A stretch of DNA of 14,029 bases from contig DRKO01000425.1 in the NCBI GenBank assembly GCA_011051745.1, positions 1 through 14,029 of the forward strand. The letters are read 5' to 3'. The translations under genes were made by a program, and so were the position numbers. Position 1 is the first letter of the stretch; each line of letters starts with the position of its first letter. The DNA comes from Chloroflexota bacterium. Its GTDB lineage: Bacteria > Chloroflexota > Anaerolineae > Aggregatilineales > UBA3940. This document shows positions 1 to 6,284 of the stretch, in pieces. The notes below the pieces were generated by a model. It was given only the letters and a program-made list of their open reading frames with translations. It was not told where the DNA came from and ran no database searches.

Positions 1-328
1 CGCCGGAGATGATCTCGCTGTAGTCCACCGTGTGCCGCTCCCAGTTCGTCCCCCAGGAAGCGGTGATCGAGCGCAGTTGAGGCGGACGGTCGTCCTCTGT
101 CATGATCTCTTCGTCCCCGCCGAGTTCCTCCGCGCTCCCCCCGCCGGAGGGGTCCGGGGCGGCGGCCTCTTCTCCGGCTGTCTCCTGCACATCTCCTCCC
201 TCCGTCTCATCCGCCTCTTCAACGGTCGCCGCCGGTTCCTGTGCGGCCAGCGTGCCGCAGGCTGCCAGAAGCAGAACAAGCGCTGCTCCAAAGGCCAGCC
301 GGGCCGGTCTTCCGGGCTGCATCTTCAT
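1..328 (-). CDS. Putative DUF3179-type lipoprotein, N-terminal part (runs off the left edge)
   Basis: Partial gene: about 109 codons are visible and the reading frame is open to the window edge. The protein begins with a basic n-region and a hydrophobic stretch ending in the lipobox L-A-A-C with Cys24, so it should be a lipid-anchored, exported lipoprotein. A low-complexity acidic linker of about 55 residues follows, rich in Glu, Asp, Ala and Gly. The folded domain then starts with the pattern TNWERHTVDYSEIISGG. From memory this resembles the start of DUF3179 (PF11376), whose function is unknown to me. The ATG at 328 has a purine-rich AGGAAGGGTGG just upstream; an in-frame ATG at 322 is the alternative. 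It is divergent from rdgB across a 144-bp gap in which I see no strong minus-strand promoter. The lipoprotein call is firm; the domain call rests on about 20 residues. Confidence 0.7.
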   Translation of the reverse strand, partial: MKMQPGRPARLAFGAALVLLLAACGTLAAQEPAATVEEADETEGGDVQETAGEEAAAPDPSGGGSAEELGGDEEIMTEDDRPPQLRSITASWGTNWERHTVDYSEIISG

Positions 329-430
329 TTCCACCCTTCCTCACAACTCACTCATACCTGCGTGCTGCGACCGGATGGCCGCATACCCTAGAGCGAACCA
401 CGCGGGCCGGTCTTACGTGCCCGCTTCTGG

Positions 431-436
431 TAGAAT
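431..436 (+). promoter_or_regulatory. Possible -10 element for rdgB
   Basis: TAGAAT (5 of 6 to TATAAT) lies about 37 bp before the rdgB ATG and would give a leader of roughly 30 nt. No good -35 hexamer lies 16-18 bp upstream, so the call is weak. Confidence 0.3.
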
Positions 437-472
437 AGCGGCCTGAGCGCACAGAAGGGAAACGAACATCTG

Positions 473-1105
473 ATGAAAGTGCTGATCGCAACGCGCAACC
501 GGGGGAAGCTCCGCGAATACGCCGACCTGCTGGCCGACCTGACCGCCGGGGGACAGCCCATCGAGTGGGTGTCGCTGGCCGATCTGGGGATCGAGCGGGA
601 GGTCGAAGAGACGGGAACGACCTTTGAAGAAAACGCCCGCCTGAAGGCCACCGCCTACGCCCGCGAAAGCGGCCTGCTAACGCTGGCCGACGATTCCGGG
701 CTGGAAGTGGACGCGCTGGGTGGCGCTCCGGGGGTACACTCGGCCCGCTACGGCGGGCCAGAGCTGGACGACGAGGGCCGCTACCGGCTGCTGCTGGAGG
801 CGCTGAAGGGCGTGCCGGAGGGGAAACGCTCGGCGCGGTTCCGCTGCGTGGTGGCGATCACCACACCGGAGGGGGAACTCCACACCGCCGAAGGCACGTG
901 CGAGGGGCGCATCGCCCGCGAGCCGAAAGGCGAACACGGATTCGGGTACGATCCGGTCTTTGTGGTGGAGGAATACGGCCGGACGATGGCCGAACTGGGA
1001 CCGGAGATCAAGAATCGCATCAGCCACCGCGCCCGTGCGCTGGAAGCGATCCGCCCCGTGCTGGCGACGCTGCTCGTCCGCCACGCGGAAGAGAGCGACG
1101 ACTAA
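473..1105 (+). CDS. rdgB: RdgB/HAM1 family non-canonical purine NTP pyrophosphatase
   Basis: This is a house-cleaning nucleotide pyrophosphatase. The family hydrolyses dITP, ITP and XTP to the monophosphate plus pyrophosphate, keeping deaminated purines out of DNA and RNA; it is cytoplasmic and Mg-dependent. The 210-aa length is normal for the family. The N-terminal nucleotide-binding motif ATRNRGKLRE is at residues 6-15. The acidic active-site stretch ADDSGLEVDAL is at 72-82, followed by GAPGVHSARYGG. GFGYDPVF is at 156-163, and the C-terminal base-recognition segment KNRISHRARA is at 180-189. The ATG at 473 is chosen because homology starts immediately; an AGAAGGGA about 12 bp upstream is a plausible, loosely spaced ribosome binding site. 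It is the only protein gene here on the plus strand, and its stop overlaps the stop of the convergent oxidoreductase gene by 4 nt. Confidence 0.96.
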   Translation: MKVLIATRNRGKLREYADLLADLTAGGQPIEWVSLADLGIEREVEETGTTFEENARLKATAYARESGLLTLADDSGLEVDALGGAPGVHSARYGGPELDDEGRYRLLLEALKGVPEGKRSARFRCVVAITTPEGELHTAEGTCEGRIAREPKGEHGFGYDPVFVVEEYGRTMAELGPEIKNRISHRARALEAIRPVLATLLVRHAEESDD

Positions 1106-2520
1106 CGCTCCCCCAGCTTTTCCGCTTCGGCACGGAAGGCGTCCATCTCGATCACCTGCCCTTCCACGCGGGCCTGCTCGGCGGCGAAGGCCATCAGGTG
1201 GCTTTCGAGCGAGGCACGGGCCGAGGTAAGGGGAGCCTGCTCTCCACCCTGCAGGGCAGCCACAAAGGCCGTCATCAGCCGATCATCCCCACCGCCGTGC
1301 CGCCCCGCCTCGATCTCGCCCGCCATCTCGATCCGCTCCACCGCCACGCCCCGGTGCTCATGAATCTCCAGCCACGCTTCCGAAGCGCTCAGTTTGCCCA
1401 GCAGCGTCGCCCGCGAGCCGTCTACCCGGAGGGTGCGGCCTTCTTCGTGGGAATGGCCGTGCATCGTCAGCGAGGCCGACACCCCGCCCTCGAACTCCAT
1501 CGCCACAATCTGATGATCCACCACGTCGTTATCGCAGTGGTAAACACAGCGACCGTAGGGGCCGTTCAGCAGGGCACGGTGGACGCTCTCCGGATCGTCG
1601 GGGTCTTCGGCGATGATGGCCCGCACCGAGCGACGGAACTCGAAAATCCCCTGCAGGGCAGGGACCACCCCCGCCAGCCGCTCGACGGCCTGCGGATCGC
1701 GCAGGCCCAGCCGCCCGATCAGGCGATACACCGGCTTCCGCGCACGGGCAAGGGCAGCGAAGACCGGCTCGGCGCGGTCGTAGAGCGCGGGCGCGTAGAA
1801 GGGGCAGCTTTCCGCAACCGGACAGCCTTCCAGACAGCGATCCGGCGCACCGGGCGGGGCATTCTCAGGTCGGAAGTGCGTCAGCCCCCCAACTGAACTC
1901 AGCCGCACGCAGCGCTGCCCCAGAATCCAGTACAGCAGGTCGAGGTCGTGGCAGCACTTTGCCAGAATCATCGGGCTGGCCTCGTCGGCCCTGCGCCAGT
2001 TGCCGCGCACGTAGCTGTGCGCCATGTGCAGCGCGGAGACGTTCTCGCGATGCGAGACGGTGATCACCTGTCCCAGCCGCCCCGAACGCACGATCTCATA
2101 CACCCGCCGGAAAAAGTCCGTGTAGCGCAGCACATGGCAGACCTGGAGGACGCGACCGGTGCGCTCCGCCGCCTGCACCAGCCGGATACATTCATCCAGC
2201 CGGTGGGCCATCGGCTTCTCCAGCAGCACGTCATACCCCGCCTTCAGCGCCGCGAGCGCGGGGCCGGTGTGCATCTGATCCTGTGTGGCGATGATCGCCG
2301 CGCGGGCGAGCTGCGGGCGGGCGAAAAGGTCTTCCCAGGTGGTGAACTGCCGCTCCGGCGGGATGCCATGCCGGGCAGCGAACGCGCGGCGGCGGCCTTC
2401 GACCGGCTCGGCAACCGCCGTGATGACCATCTGATCGGGGTGGGCCAGCGCCCACGCGCCGTAGACATCCGCGCCCCGGTTGCCCGCGCCGACCAGAACG
2501 GCCTCGAGGGGAGCAGTCAC
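1102..2520 (-). CDS. Gfo/Idh/MocA family oxidoreductase with an inserted three-cysteine segment
   Basis: Putative NAD(P)-dependent sugar or inositol dehydrogenase of 472 aa; the substrate cannot be read from sequence. The Rossmann N-terminus carries GAGNRG at 11-16, and the family's EKP motif is at 101-103. The C-terminal catalytic domain contains HDLDLLYWILG from residue 191, where His191 and the following Asp residues sit where this family places catalytic residues. Between the two parts of the C-terminal domain lies a Cys-rich insertion, C229-x3-C233-x5-C239, followed by an aromatic segment. A metal-site or structural role is possible but unproven. It starts with GTG, overlapping the TGA of the upstream glycosyltransferase (GTGA), with a strong GGAGGAG ribosome site before it, so the pair is an operon. 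At about 470 aa it is longer than the usual 330-400 aa. The family call is sure; the reaction is unknown. Confidence 0.92.
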   Translation of the reverse strand: MTAPLEAVLVGAGNRGADVYGAWALAHPDQMVITAVAEPVEGRRRAFAARHGIPPERQFTTWEDLFARPQLARAAIIATQDQMHTGPALAALKAGYDVLLEKPMAHRLDECIRLVQAAERTGRVLQVCHVLRYTDFFRRVYEIVRSGRLGQVITVSHRENVSALHMAHSYVRGNWRRADEASPMILAKCCHDLDLLYWILGQRCVRLSSVGGLTHFRPENAPPGAPDRCLEGCPVAESCPFYAPALYDRAEPVFAALARARKPVYRLIGRLGLRDPQAVERLAGVVPALQGIFEFRRSVRAIIAEDPDDPESVHRALLNGPYGRCVYHCDNDVVDHQIVAMEFEGGVSASLTMHGHSHEEGRTLRVDGSRATLLGKLSASEAWLEIHEHRGVAVERIEMAGEIEAGRHGGGDDRLMTAFVAALQGGEQAPLTSARASLESHLMAFAAEQARVEGQVIEMDAFRAEAEKLGER

Positions 2521-3281
2521 CGGTTCTCCTCCGAAGAGGAGCGAGGCGCGAAGCGATGCCGCAGCGCCAGCCGGAGTGTCTCGAAGATCGTGCGGAGCAC
2601 CTTCATCTTGGTGGCGGTCGGCTTCAGATCATAGTGCAGGACGAACGGCACTTCGCCGAAGCGAACGCCTTCCAGATGGCTGAGCTGGAACAGAATCTCG
2701 ACCATGCAGGCGAAGCCCTCCTCGGTGATGAAGGCCTCGCCGTAATGCTCATGGGCACGCCGGAGCACCTCCGCGCGGTAGGCCCGGAAGCCACAGGAAT
2801 AATCCCGCACGCCGCGAATGGGGAAGGCAAGGCGAAACAGCAGGCTCATCACCCGACTGTAGAGGCGACGCATAAACGGCACGCCGTACACCCGCGCCCC
2901 CGGCCTGAAACGGGAGGCGATCACCACATCGTGCCCGGCGACGATGCGCTCCACCAGCGCGGGGATCGTCTCCGGCGGCTGGGTGTTGTCGGCGTCGAGC
3001 GTCACGATCACATCCTCCGGTCCGGCTTCCTCCAGCGCGGCGCGGAAGCCCGTCCGGATGGCCTGGCTGAGGCCCTGATTGCGCTCATGCTGAACCAGCC
3101 GGAGCCAGGGATACCGCTCCGCCCGCTCCCGGACAACCTCCGCTGTCCGGTCGGCGCTGCCATCGTCCACCACGATGACGCGCAGATCGGGCAACTTTAT
3201 CTCACGGACGGCGGCGATGGCATCCAGAAGGGGCGGGAGGGCTTCTTCCTCGTTATAGGCGGGCAAAACGACGATAATCAC
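2517..3281 (-). CDS. Family 2 glycosyltransferase, polyprenyl-phosphate (dolichyl-P-mannose synthase-like) type
   Basis: GT-A fold glycosyltransferase of 254 aa. Relatives move a sugar from a nucleotide-sugar donor to a polyprenyl phosphate or similar acceptor at the cytoplasmic membrane face; donor and acceptor are not readable here. It opens with IIVVLPAYNEEE, and the nucleotide-binding VVDDGSADRT is at about 37-46. The DXD-like DADNT is at 96-100, followed by QPPE. IRGVRDYSCGFRAYR near 155-169 is typical of the DPM1-like branch. No C-terminal membrane helices are visible. The GTG at 3281 is chosen over the farther upstream ATG at 3365: GGAGAG lies 6 bp ahead of it, homology begins there, and a convincing extended -10 promoter lies inside the would-be extension. 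It is the first gene of a pair with the Gfo/Idh/MocA oxidoreductase (4-nt overlap), hinting at a glycan or sugar-modification pathway. Confidence 0.9.
   Translation of the reverse strand: MIIVVLPAYNEEEALPPLLDAIAAVREIKLPDLRVIVVDDGSADRTAEVVRERAERYPWLRLVQHERNQGLSQAIRTGFRAALEEAGPEDVIVTLDADNTQPPETIPALVERIVAGHDVVIASRFRPGARVYGVPFMRRLYSRVMSLLFRLAFPIRGVRDYSCGFRAYRAEVLRRAHEHYGEAFITEEGFACMVEILFQLSHLEGVRFGEVPFVLHYDLKPTATKMKVLRTIFETLRLALRHRFAPRSSSEENR
2526..2541 (-). promoter_or_regulatory. Ribosome binding site inside a UUCG-tetraloop hairpin
   Basis: On the minus strand, CTCCTC-TTCG-GAGGAG forms a perfect 6-bp stem closed by the exceptionally stable C(UUCG)G tetraloop. Its 3' arm is the Shine-Dalgarno of the oxidoreductase gene, six bases before the GTG start. 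It lies inside the last codons of the glycosyltransferase gene, so a translating ribosome would melt it. This suggests strict translational coupling. Confidence 0.65.
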
Positions 3282-3318
3282 GTATTCTCTCCGGCAAGGG
3301 GATTCCTCAGACGGCGGG

Positions 3319-3327
3319 AGTATACCA
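3319..3327 (-). promoter_or_regulatory. Extended -10 promoter of the glycosyltransferase operon
   Basis: The minus strand reads TGG-TATACT, an extended -10 (TGn plus 5 of 6 to TATAAT). It lies 38 bp before the GTG start and predicts a leader of about 30 nt that includes the GGAGAG ribosome site. The -35 region is poor, as is usual for extended -10 promoters. It supports the shorter start of the glycosyltransferase. Confidence 0.55.
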
Positions 3328-3354
3328 CAGGCCGCGAATAGGAAAAGAAGGCTA

Positions 3355-3382
3355 TTGATATCCACATATAGCGCTTTATAAT
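3355..3382 (+). promoter_or_regulatory. Strong sigma70-type promoter with no protein gene downstream
   Basis: TTGATA (5 of 6 to TTGACA) at 3355-3360, a 16-bp spacer, and a perfect TATAAT at 3377-3382 on the plus strand. Transcription would start near 3389-3391 and run away from the divergent glycosyltransferase. No coding gene follows on this strand. Instead a strongly folding stretch begins within a few bases of the predicted start. Confidence 0.6.
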
Positions 3383-3389
3383 CAGGGCA

Positions 3390-3519
3390 AGATAGTAACG
3401 GCGCAGCCTTTTCAGATTTTACCGGTAGAGAAAAGTTTCGTTTAGTGGTATAGAGACACCTGTGACATGGTACATTCTCAGCACTGCGCTGGTCTGGTAC
3501 GTGCCCGTTACTATTTTTA
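3390..3519 (+). ncRNA. Candidate structured non-coding RNA, family not recognised
   Basis: About 130 nt. The predicted 5' end ATAGTAACGG (3392-3401) pairs perfectly over 10 bp with CCGTTACTAT (3505-3514). The second arm runs straight into five Ts (3514-3518), the layout of an RNA closed by its own terminator helix. Inside, GCGCAG (3401-3406) pairs with CTGCGC (3484-3489), and CTTTTC (3408-3413) pairs with GAAAAG (3430-3435). GAGA/TCTC and ACC/GGT offer a further arm at 3453-3479. A near-consensus promoter ends 8 bp upstream. I compared it by eye with tmRNA, RNase P RNA, SRP RNA and 6S RNA and saw no signature motifs, though 6S-like behaviour cannot be excluded. The small reading frames here have no ribosome site or coding character. 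Function unknown. Confidence 0.45.
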
Positions 3520-3548
3520 ATTCCCTCTGACGCATGGCCTGCGCCGGA

Positions 3549-3608
3549 GGTGCAGCAAAGGTCATCCGCCTGCGAAATTGAAGCGTCGCCAGATTAAAGG
3601 ATGCACCT
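3549..3608 (+). other. Second folding segment downstream of the candidate RNA
   Basis: AGGTGCA at 3549-3555 is the exact complement of TGCACCT at 3602-3608, a 7-bp helix. GACGC (3529-3533) can pair with GCGTC (3583-3587); both together would cross and form a pseudoknot. This may be part of a longer transcript reaching the hairpin at 3614-3654, or a 3' leader or trailer. No protein-coding gene is evident. Confidence 0.25.
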
Positions 3609-3613
3609 GCAGT

Positions 3614-3661
3614 AAGCCGCCCGCGTGTTCTCTCCCCCACACGCCGGGCGGCTTGCTCTTT
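3614..3661 (+). terminator. GC-rich terminator-like hairpin facing the plus strand
   Basis: AAGCCGCCCG (3614-3623) pairs with CGGGCGGCTT (3645-3654) and CGTGT (3624-3628) with ACACG (3639-3643), with one bulged C and a pyrimidine loop. A short GCTCTTT follows on the plus strand; no T-run follows on the minus strand. It could stop plus-strand RNA from 3390 before it runs antisense into the metallopeptidase gene. It also lies 16 bp beyond that gene's stop and may serve it too. Confidence 0.5.
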
Positions 3662-3669
3662 AACCGCGA

Positions 3670-4242
3670 TTACGTCCCGCCCTCGTCCAGCGATTCCCCG
3701 TTTGCAAAACCAACCCCCTGAATGAACCCCCGCGCCCGCTCGGTGAGCGGGTATGCCCGCGAGAGATATTCCCAGAAGGCCGGACTGTGATCAGGGTACA
3801 CCCGGTGGGCCAGCTCGTGGGCGATCACGTAATCAATCACCCACTGAGGCCAGGCCCGGATGCGTTCACTGATGCGGATGTGGCCGTCCGTCGATCCGCC
3901 GGTGGTGCAACTGCCGAGGCGGGTTCTCATGTTGCCCACCCAGCGGATCGCTGTCCACTCAATCTCACCCTTGAAATACTTCCGGTTGATGTACTCGGCC
4001 CGCGCCTGAAGGTCGGCATCCGTGCGGCGGGCGGCCTGCCTGCGCCGCCGGGCAAGATGCCCTGCGATGTCCTCCAGCAAGCGCGGGATATCACGCTCCG
4101 GCAGGCGATAGGGGATGCGCAGAAGGATCTCGTCCCCTTCCCTGACCCAGCGAGCGGTTTTCTTCAGCCGCCTGTCACGCCGGATACGCACTTTCACCGG
4201 ACGGCCATCCGGCCCCTGAACGGTGCGCACTCTCTCCTTCAT
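3670..4242 (-). CDS. YgjP/SprT-like zinc metallopeptidase (M48-type, DUF45)
   Basis: Small 190-aa zinc-dependent peptidase-like protein. The zinc-binding HELAH lies at 142-146 in the context VIDYVIAHELAHRV. The third ligand is probably His152, in the segment DHSPAFW. Upstream, TRLGSCTTGG at about 107-116 matches the family's R-W-G-S-C-type signature with Trp replaced by Leu. The N-terminal half is very basic (RRDRR, LARRRRQAARR), fitting a nucleic-acid- or ribosome-proximal role, but the substrate of this family is not established. The ATG at 4242 overlaps the upstream hydrolase TGA as ATGA and is favoured over an in-frame ATG at 4266. A GGGAG lies just before it, so translation is likely coupled to the hydrolase. 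The two genes form an operon; a functional link between them is not obvious. Confidence 0.9.
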   Translation of the reverse strand: MKERVRTVQGPDGRPVKVRIRRDRRLKKTARWVREGDEILLRIPYRLPERDIPRLLEDIAGHLARRRRQAARRTDADLQARAEYINRKYFKGEIEWTAIRWVGNMRTRLGSCTTGGSTDGHIRISERIRAWPQWVIDYVIAHELAHRVYPDHSPAFWEYLSRAYPLTERARGFIQGVGFANGESLDEGGT

Positions 4243-5012
4243 AGCTCCCACTGCCGCGCCAACCAATTCCAGAGGATGTCGGCCACCCGGTCGGGGAACT
4301 CAGCGGCGATCATGTGTCCGGCTCCCTCGATCAGGTGGAGCTCGGCGTCGGGGATGTGCTCCGCCAGATAGGAGGAGAACTCAGGCGGCGTCATCCGATC
4401 CGCCGTGCCACCGATGACGAGCGCAGGGGCGGCGACCTCACCCAGCCGCTCCCGAACATCAAAGGCATCACAGGCCAGATAATCCCTCAGAACCACCTCC
4501 GGGCGAGCTTCCATCAGCAGCCTGCGCCCCAGTCGTCTGAGATCGTCATCCGCCGTCGGGCCAAACGCAGCCCGCACGACGAAATCCACCACCTTTTCGT
4601 AGTCATCAAGGACGTGATCCAGAATCCGAGGGGTGACGCGCAATCGCGCTCCCGTGCTCACCAGCCCCAGTCCGGCCACCCGCTCCGGTGCATCAAGAGC
4701 GAGTTGCAGAGCGACGGCCCCACCCATCGAATGCCCGACCGGAATAAAACGCTCCATGTCGAGCGCATCGGCGAGGGCCAGCATATCGGTGGCATACTCG
4801 CCGATCGTCCGGCGACCTGTGCCCCCGGATCGCCCGTGTCCGGGCAGGTCGGGCGTGATAGTGTGCACTGCATCCATCCGCCGCACCTGGGGCGGCCAGT
4901 TAGCGTGCTGCCCGCCTGCTCCGTGAATCAAAAGCACCGGCGGAATCGCCGAGCCGGGGGCTCGGTGCTCGGCGTAAAAGATGGTCTGTGTGTTCAGTTC
5001 TACGTGTGGCAT
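4239..5012 (-). CDS. Alpha/beta fold hydrolase
   Basis: Cytoplasmic serine hydrolase of 257 aa; no signal peptide or membrane segment is visible. The oxyanion-hole motif HGAGG starts at residue 30. The nucleophile elbow GHSMGG is at 93-98 with Ser95. The acid Asp205 sits in GGTADRMTP, and His233 in GAGHM completes the triad. The cap region between about 120 and 185 is helical. PDLPGHGRSGG near 55-64 is typical of the large esterase, haloperoxidase and C-C hydrolase group, so the substrate remains open. The ATG at 5012 is chosen over an upstream in-frame start at 5213: AAGGG precedes it, homology starts right after it, and the extension would run back through the trxB terminator and into the trxB coding end. 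It is the first gene of a pair with the metallopeptidase. Confidence 0.9.
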   Translation of the reverse strand: MPHVELNTQTIFYAEHRAPGSAIPPVLLIHGAGGQHANWPPQVRRMDAVHTITPDLPGHGRSGGTGRRTIGEYATDMLALADALDMERFIPVGHSMGGAVALQLALDAPERVAGLGLVSTGARLRVTPRILDHVLDDYEKVVDFVVRAAFGPTADDDLRRLGRRLLMEARPEVVLRDYLACDAFDVRERLGEVAAPALVIGGTADRMTPPEFSSYLAEHIPDAELHLIEGAGHMIAAEFPDRVADILWNWLARQWEL

Positions 5013-5054
5013 GTGCCCTTCGTCCTGTTGCAGGGAGAAGGCTATTTCCTCCAC

Positions 5055-5060
5055 ATTATA
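5055..5060 (-). promoter_or_regulatory. -10 element of the hydrolase/metallopeptidase operon
   Basis: A perfect TATAAT on the minus strand, 43 bp before the hydrolase ATG. The -35 position falls on the T-run of the trxB terminator (CTTTTT), so terminator and promoter appear to share sequence in a 122-bp intergenic gap. No consensus -35 is present. Confidence 0.5.
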
Positions 5061-5077
5061 GGCGTTTGCCCGCCCTG

Positions 5078-5105
5078 AAAAAGCAACAACGGCCCCGGAG
5101 GGCCG
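5078..5105 (-). terminator. Intrinsic terminator of trxB
   Basis: On the minus strand, CGGCCC-TCCG-GGGCCG (5105-5090) forms a 6-bp GC stem with a 4-nt loop, followed by TTGTTGCTTTTT (5089-5078). It lies 29 bp after the trxB stop. Stem and U-rich tail are both clear. Confidence 0.8.
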
Positions 5106-5134
5106 CTGCGCTCTTTTCTGCGAGGGCAGGCCGG

Positions 5135-6100
5135 TTAACCGGCGGCTTCTGCCTGCTTGATCTTCTCCTCCATCTCCTCCAGCCAGCGCGTGCAGGACAT
5201 AGCCGCCGCGCACCCCTGCCCGACGGAGGTCGCCACCTGCCGGAAGACCGGGTCCTGAATCTCGCCAGCGGCGAACACACCGGTTACGCTGGTGTGCATC
5301 AGGTCGTCCGTGATCAGGTAGCCGCGCTCGTCCATCTCAAGCTGGCCTTTGAAGAGCGCCGTGTTGGGGTCGTGGCCGATGAAGATAAACACCCCGTCCG
5401 TCTTAAGGGTGCCAACCTCGCCCGTCTTGACGTTACGGACCTTTACCCCCTGAACGGCTCCGTCCCCGATGACCTCCTCCACGACGGTATCCCAGATGAA
5501 GGAGATTTTCTCGTTTCGCTTTGCCCGTTCCTGCAGGATGGGGCCGGCACGTAGCTGATCGCGGCGGTGGATAATGCGCACGCGGGAAGCGAACTTGGTC
5601 AGGAAGATGCCCTCCTCCAGCGCGCTGTCCCCCCCACCGACAACGACCACATCCTTGCCGGTGAAGAAAAAGCCGTCACACGTTGCGCAGTAGCTCACTC
5701 CGCGCCCGATGAACTCCTCCTCGCCGGGGACGCCCAGCCGACGGGCCGAAGCCCCCATCGCGATGATCACCGCCCAGGCGCGGTACGTCCGGCTCGCCGT
5801 CTTGACGGTGTAAGGAGGCCCCTGGGTGAAGTCCACCCCGGTCACGCTGTCGTACTCAAAGCGTGCGCCGAAGCGCTCGGCGTGCTTCTGGAAACGTTCG
5901 ACCAGCTCCGCGCCGGTCACCCCTTCCGGGAAGCCGGGGTAATTCTCCACCTCGTTTGTGAGGGCGACCTGCCCGCCCAGTTCCGTGCCGGTGATCACCA
6001 GAGGGTCCAGATTGGCGCGACCCGTGTAAACTGCCGCCGTCAGCCCGGCAGGGCCGGCCCCCAGGATCAAAACCTTCTCAATTTGCGTATCCTGTGCCAT
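5135..6100 (-). CDS. trxB: Thioredoxin-disulfide reductase
   Basis: NADPH-dependent FAD flavoenzyme that keeps thioredoxin reduced in the cytoplasm; 321 aa, normal for the low-Mr bacterial type. The FAD dinucleotide fold GAGPAG is at 14-19, GGQ at 42-44, and the redox-active disulfide C138-A-T-C141. The NADPH fold GGGDSALE is at 155-162 and the phosphate-binding HRRDQLRA at 178-185. The C-terminal FAD motif is AAGEIQDPVFRQ around 277-288. Its first acidic residue is Glu280, where most relatives have Asp (AAGD), a conservative variation. The ATG at 6100 has GGGAGGT just before it; an in-frame TTG at 6112 would place that ribosome site inside the gene. It lies downstream of a sigma factor and a zinc anti-sigma-like gene on the same strand, but has a plausible promoter of its own and a clear terminator. 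Confidence 0.97.
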   Translation of the reverse strand: MAQDTQIEKVLILGAGPAGLTAAVYTGRANLDPLVITGTELGGQVALTNEVENYPGFPEGVTGAELVERFQKHAERFGARFEYDSVTGVDFTQGPPYTVKTASRTYRAWAVIIAMGASARRLGVPGEEEFIGRGVSYCATCDGFFFTGKDVVVVGGGDSALEEGIFLTKFASRVRIIHRRDQLRAGPILQERAKRNEKISFIWDTVVEEVIGDGAVQGVKVRNVKTGEVGTLKTDGVFIFIGHDPNTALFKGQLEMDERGYLITDDLMHTSVTGVFAAGEIQDPVFRQVATSVGQGCAAAMSCTRWLEEMEEKIKQAEAAG

Positions 6101-6172
6101 AACACCTCCCAAGTGGTGGATATTCCATGCAGACCACGTCCACGCGGAGCGTGAAGGTGGGACGCCATAAGG

Positions 6173-6201
6173 ATTTTAACGAAATTCTCGTATCTCTTGA
6201 A
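6173..6201 (-). promoter_or_regulatory. Probable trxB promoter
   Basis: On the minus strand, TTCAAG (6201-6196), a 17-bp spacer and TAAAAT (6178-6173, 5 of 6 to TATAAT) predict transcription from about 6166. The leader of about 65 nt contains a small CACGC-TCC-GCGTG hairpin. I see no GGAAT...GTT arrangement of the sigmaR type here, so control by the neighbouring ECF sigma factor is not shown. Confidence 0.45.
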
Positions 6202-6202
6202 G

Positions 6203-6219
6203 CCCTTTTCAGAAAAGGG
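6203..6219 (-). repeat. Perfect 7-bp inverted repeat just upstream of the trxB promoter
   Basis: CCCTTTT-CTG-AAAAGGG on the minus strand. It immediately precedes the trxB -35 and follows the anti-sigma-like gene by 66 bp. It could be an operator or a weak terminator, but no T-run follows. Confidence 0.4.
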
Positions 6220-6284
6220 GGCCTTCCGAGAAGCGTCGCGAGGGCAGGGCCTGCCCCGGACATAGAGGCCGTGCAACCGCGCTC

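Noticed and set aside
898..1896. Plus-strand frame of 332 codons running from inside rdgB across the oxidoreductase gene
   Set aside because: It overlaps two genes with clear conserved motifs, and its protein is His/Arg/Pro-rich and domain-free.
3282..3365. N-terminal extension of the glycosyltransferase to the ATG at 3365, resembling a signal peptide
   Set aside because: The extension contains the extended -10 promoter and the GGAGAG ribosome site. Family members begin directly at IIVVLPAYNEE.
3441..3505. tRNA-like D-arm wording (TTTAGTGGTATA) suggesting a tRNA gene
   Set aside because: No acceptor stem, no GGTTCGAATCC-type T-arm and no anticodon arm at the right spacing.
3419..3640. Minus-strand frame of 73 codons across the candidate RNA region
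   Set aside because: No ribosome site and no domain. It spans palindromic RNA stems and ends a short way into the non-coding block.
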